This document shows, piece by piece, positions 63,438-64,000 of a DNA stretch of 64,000 bases. The DNA comes from Edaphobacter bradus (lineage in GTDB: Bacteria; Acidobacteriota; Terriglobia; Terriglobales; Acidobacteriaceae): contig NZ_JAGSYF010000001.1 of the NCBI RefSeq assembly GCF_025685645.1, forward strand, positions 868,001 through 932,000, read 5' to 3'. The translations under genes were made by a program, and so were the position numbers. Under the pieces are notes generated by a model. The model made no database searches. It was not told where the DNA came from and saw only the letters and a program-made list of their open reading frames with translations. Every line of letters starts with the position of its first letter. The first letter of the stretch is position 1.

Positions 63438-63821
63438 CTAACTGCGGAGCCGCGCGAGCAGATCGGTGGGATGGACAGGTTTGGCGAGAATCTCAAACTC
63501 GTGGCCCTGCTCCCTGGCCCGCTCCAGTAAATCAGCTGTAGCCGCCTGCCCCGAGAAGAGCAGGATCTTGCACTTGGGGAGACGGGAGCGAGTGATGATG
63601 GCGGCCTCAATCCCCGTCATACCAGTCATGATGACGTCGCTGATGAGCATGTCTGGCTGAAAGCTATCCAAGACCTCGACCGCCTTTTCACCGCTGAAGA
63701 CCGCGCGCGCATCAAAGCCTGCCTGGTTGAGAATAATCGCCAGAGTATTGGCGATTACTTGTTCATCATCGGCGACAAGAACCTTGGGCTTAGACGCCGC
63801 GGTCGACGTTGTATCAGACAT
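63438..63821 (-). CDS. Single-domain response regulator
   Basis: 127 residues, receiver domain only. Acidic pair in VLVADDEQVI, phospho-acceptor Asp in MLISDVIMTGMTG, Ser in ILLFSGQ, Lys in ILAKPVHPTDLL. A CheY-like protein of the type that relays phosphate to another protein. No histidine kinase or output gene is in view. The remaining 179 nt to the window end hold no gene that I can support. Confidence 0.92.
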   Translation of the reverse strand: MSDTTSTAASKPKVLVADDEQVIANTLAIILNQAGFDARAVFSGEKAVEVLDSFQPDMLISDVIMTGMTGIEAAIITRSRLPKCKILLFSGQAATADLLERAREQGHEFEILAKPVHPTDLLARLRS

Positions 63822-64000
63822 GCATTTCCCCGAAGATTTAGGCTATCTCTGTGAGAGTACATCGCACCGGTCGATCTATACGGCATTGCTCGCCAGCAAT
63901 TCACAGTTCCACTGCAAAGTAATGATACGCTGACCGCAGAGCGGAAAGCAGCACAACTCAACACAAATTCAACAGATACAGTGAATCCTTCATCCATGCA

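Overview
The window looks like a chromosome segment of a GC-rich, Gram-negative acidobacterium of the Terriglobia type (Granulicella, Terriglobus or Edaphobacter relatives). This rests on gene style, not on a 16S gene. The pointers are lpxD (lipid A), DUF1800 and carboxypeptidase-regulatory-like surface proteins, a membrane Ser/Thr kinase with a long periplasmic-type tail, a TolC/RND copper-type pump, an exopolysaccharide locus, and intergenic palindromes of a kind common in that group. No phage, transposase or CRISPR array was seen.

Layout. 1-3.5 kb (minus): partial tmk, a lipoprotein, an orphan REC-PAS regulator, lpxD and an unknown gene. 3.7-5.5 kb: a class II CCA-adding enzyme with a 160-residue Lys/Ala/Pro histone-H1-like tail. 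5.6-9.2 kb (minus): cytochrome oxidase subunits II-I-III plus a hidden 76-residue membrane protein. 9.3-14.8 kb: a HTH-TOBE regulator, kynA-kynU, and pdxT and pdxS separated by a decayed glyoxalase-like gene and a palindromic repeat region. 15-22.3 kb: GT2, a hotdog thioesterase, recQ, a rhodanese, a small standalone gene, a RibBA whose GTP cyclohydrolase half looks dead, and an aldo/keto reductase. 22.3-24.4 kb: ECF sigma, anti-sigma and membrane protein. 24.5-26.6 kb: a secreted beta-propeller-like protein broken by several frame changes. 26.7-31 kb: HAD, aminotransferase, MBL hydrolase, secG, tRNA-Leu, isoaspartyl peptidase. 31-32.6 kb: an ECF sigma factor with a Cys-rich tail behind a 25-residue metallothionein-like peptide, then a HAD hydrolase. 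32.7-35.9 kb: the membrane Ser/Thr kinase. 36-43 kb: tRNA-Ser followed by a CusCBA-type efflux operon with a Cys/Met-rich periplasmic protein and an RND gene remnant. 43-46.3 kb: two regulatory-like surface proteins. 46.6-47.5 kb: ferredoxin and a Dps-like ferritin. 47.9-54.3 kb: GT4, thiS, a DUF1800 protein, thiD, an RlpA-like protein and pyrF. 54.4-63.4 kb: exopolysaccharide genes (ugd and a UDP-xylose synthase, divergent from a tyrosine autokinase, export protein, two GT4 enzymes and an acetyltransferase). 63.4-63.8 kb: a single-domain response regulator.

Themes. Metal handling recurs: the Cys-peptide/ECF pair, the Cus-type pump with its Cys/Met protein, and the Dps-like ferritin with ferredoxin. 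The most original candidate system is the Cys-peptide plus Cys-tailed ECF sigma factor at 31.06-31.79 kb, which has an ECF-like promoter candidate in front. The exopolysaccharide locus makes UDP-glucuronate and UDP-xylose and carries control, export and assembly genes, but no Wzx flippase or Wzy polymerase inside the window.
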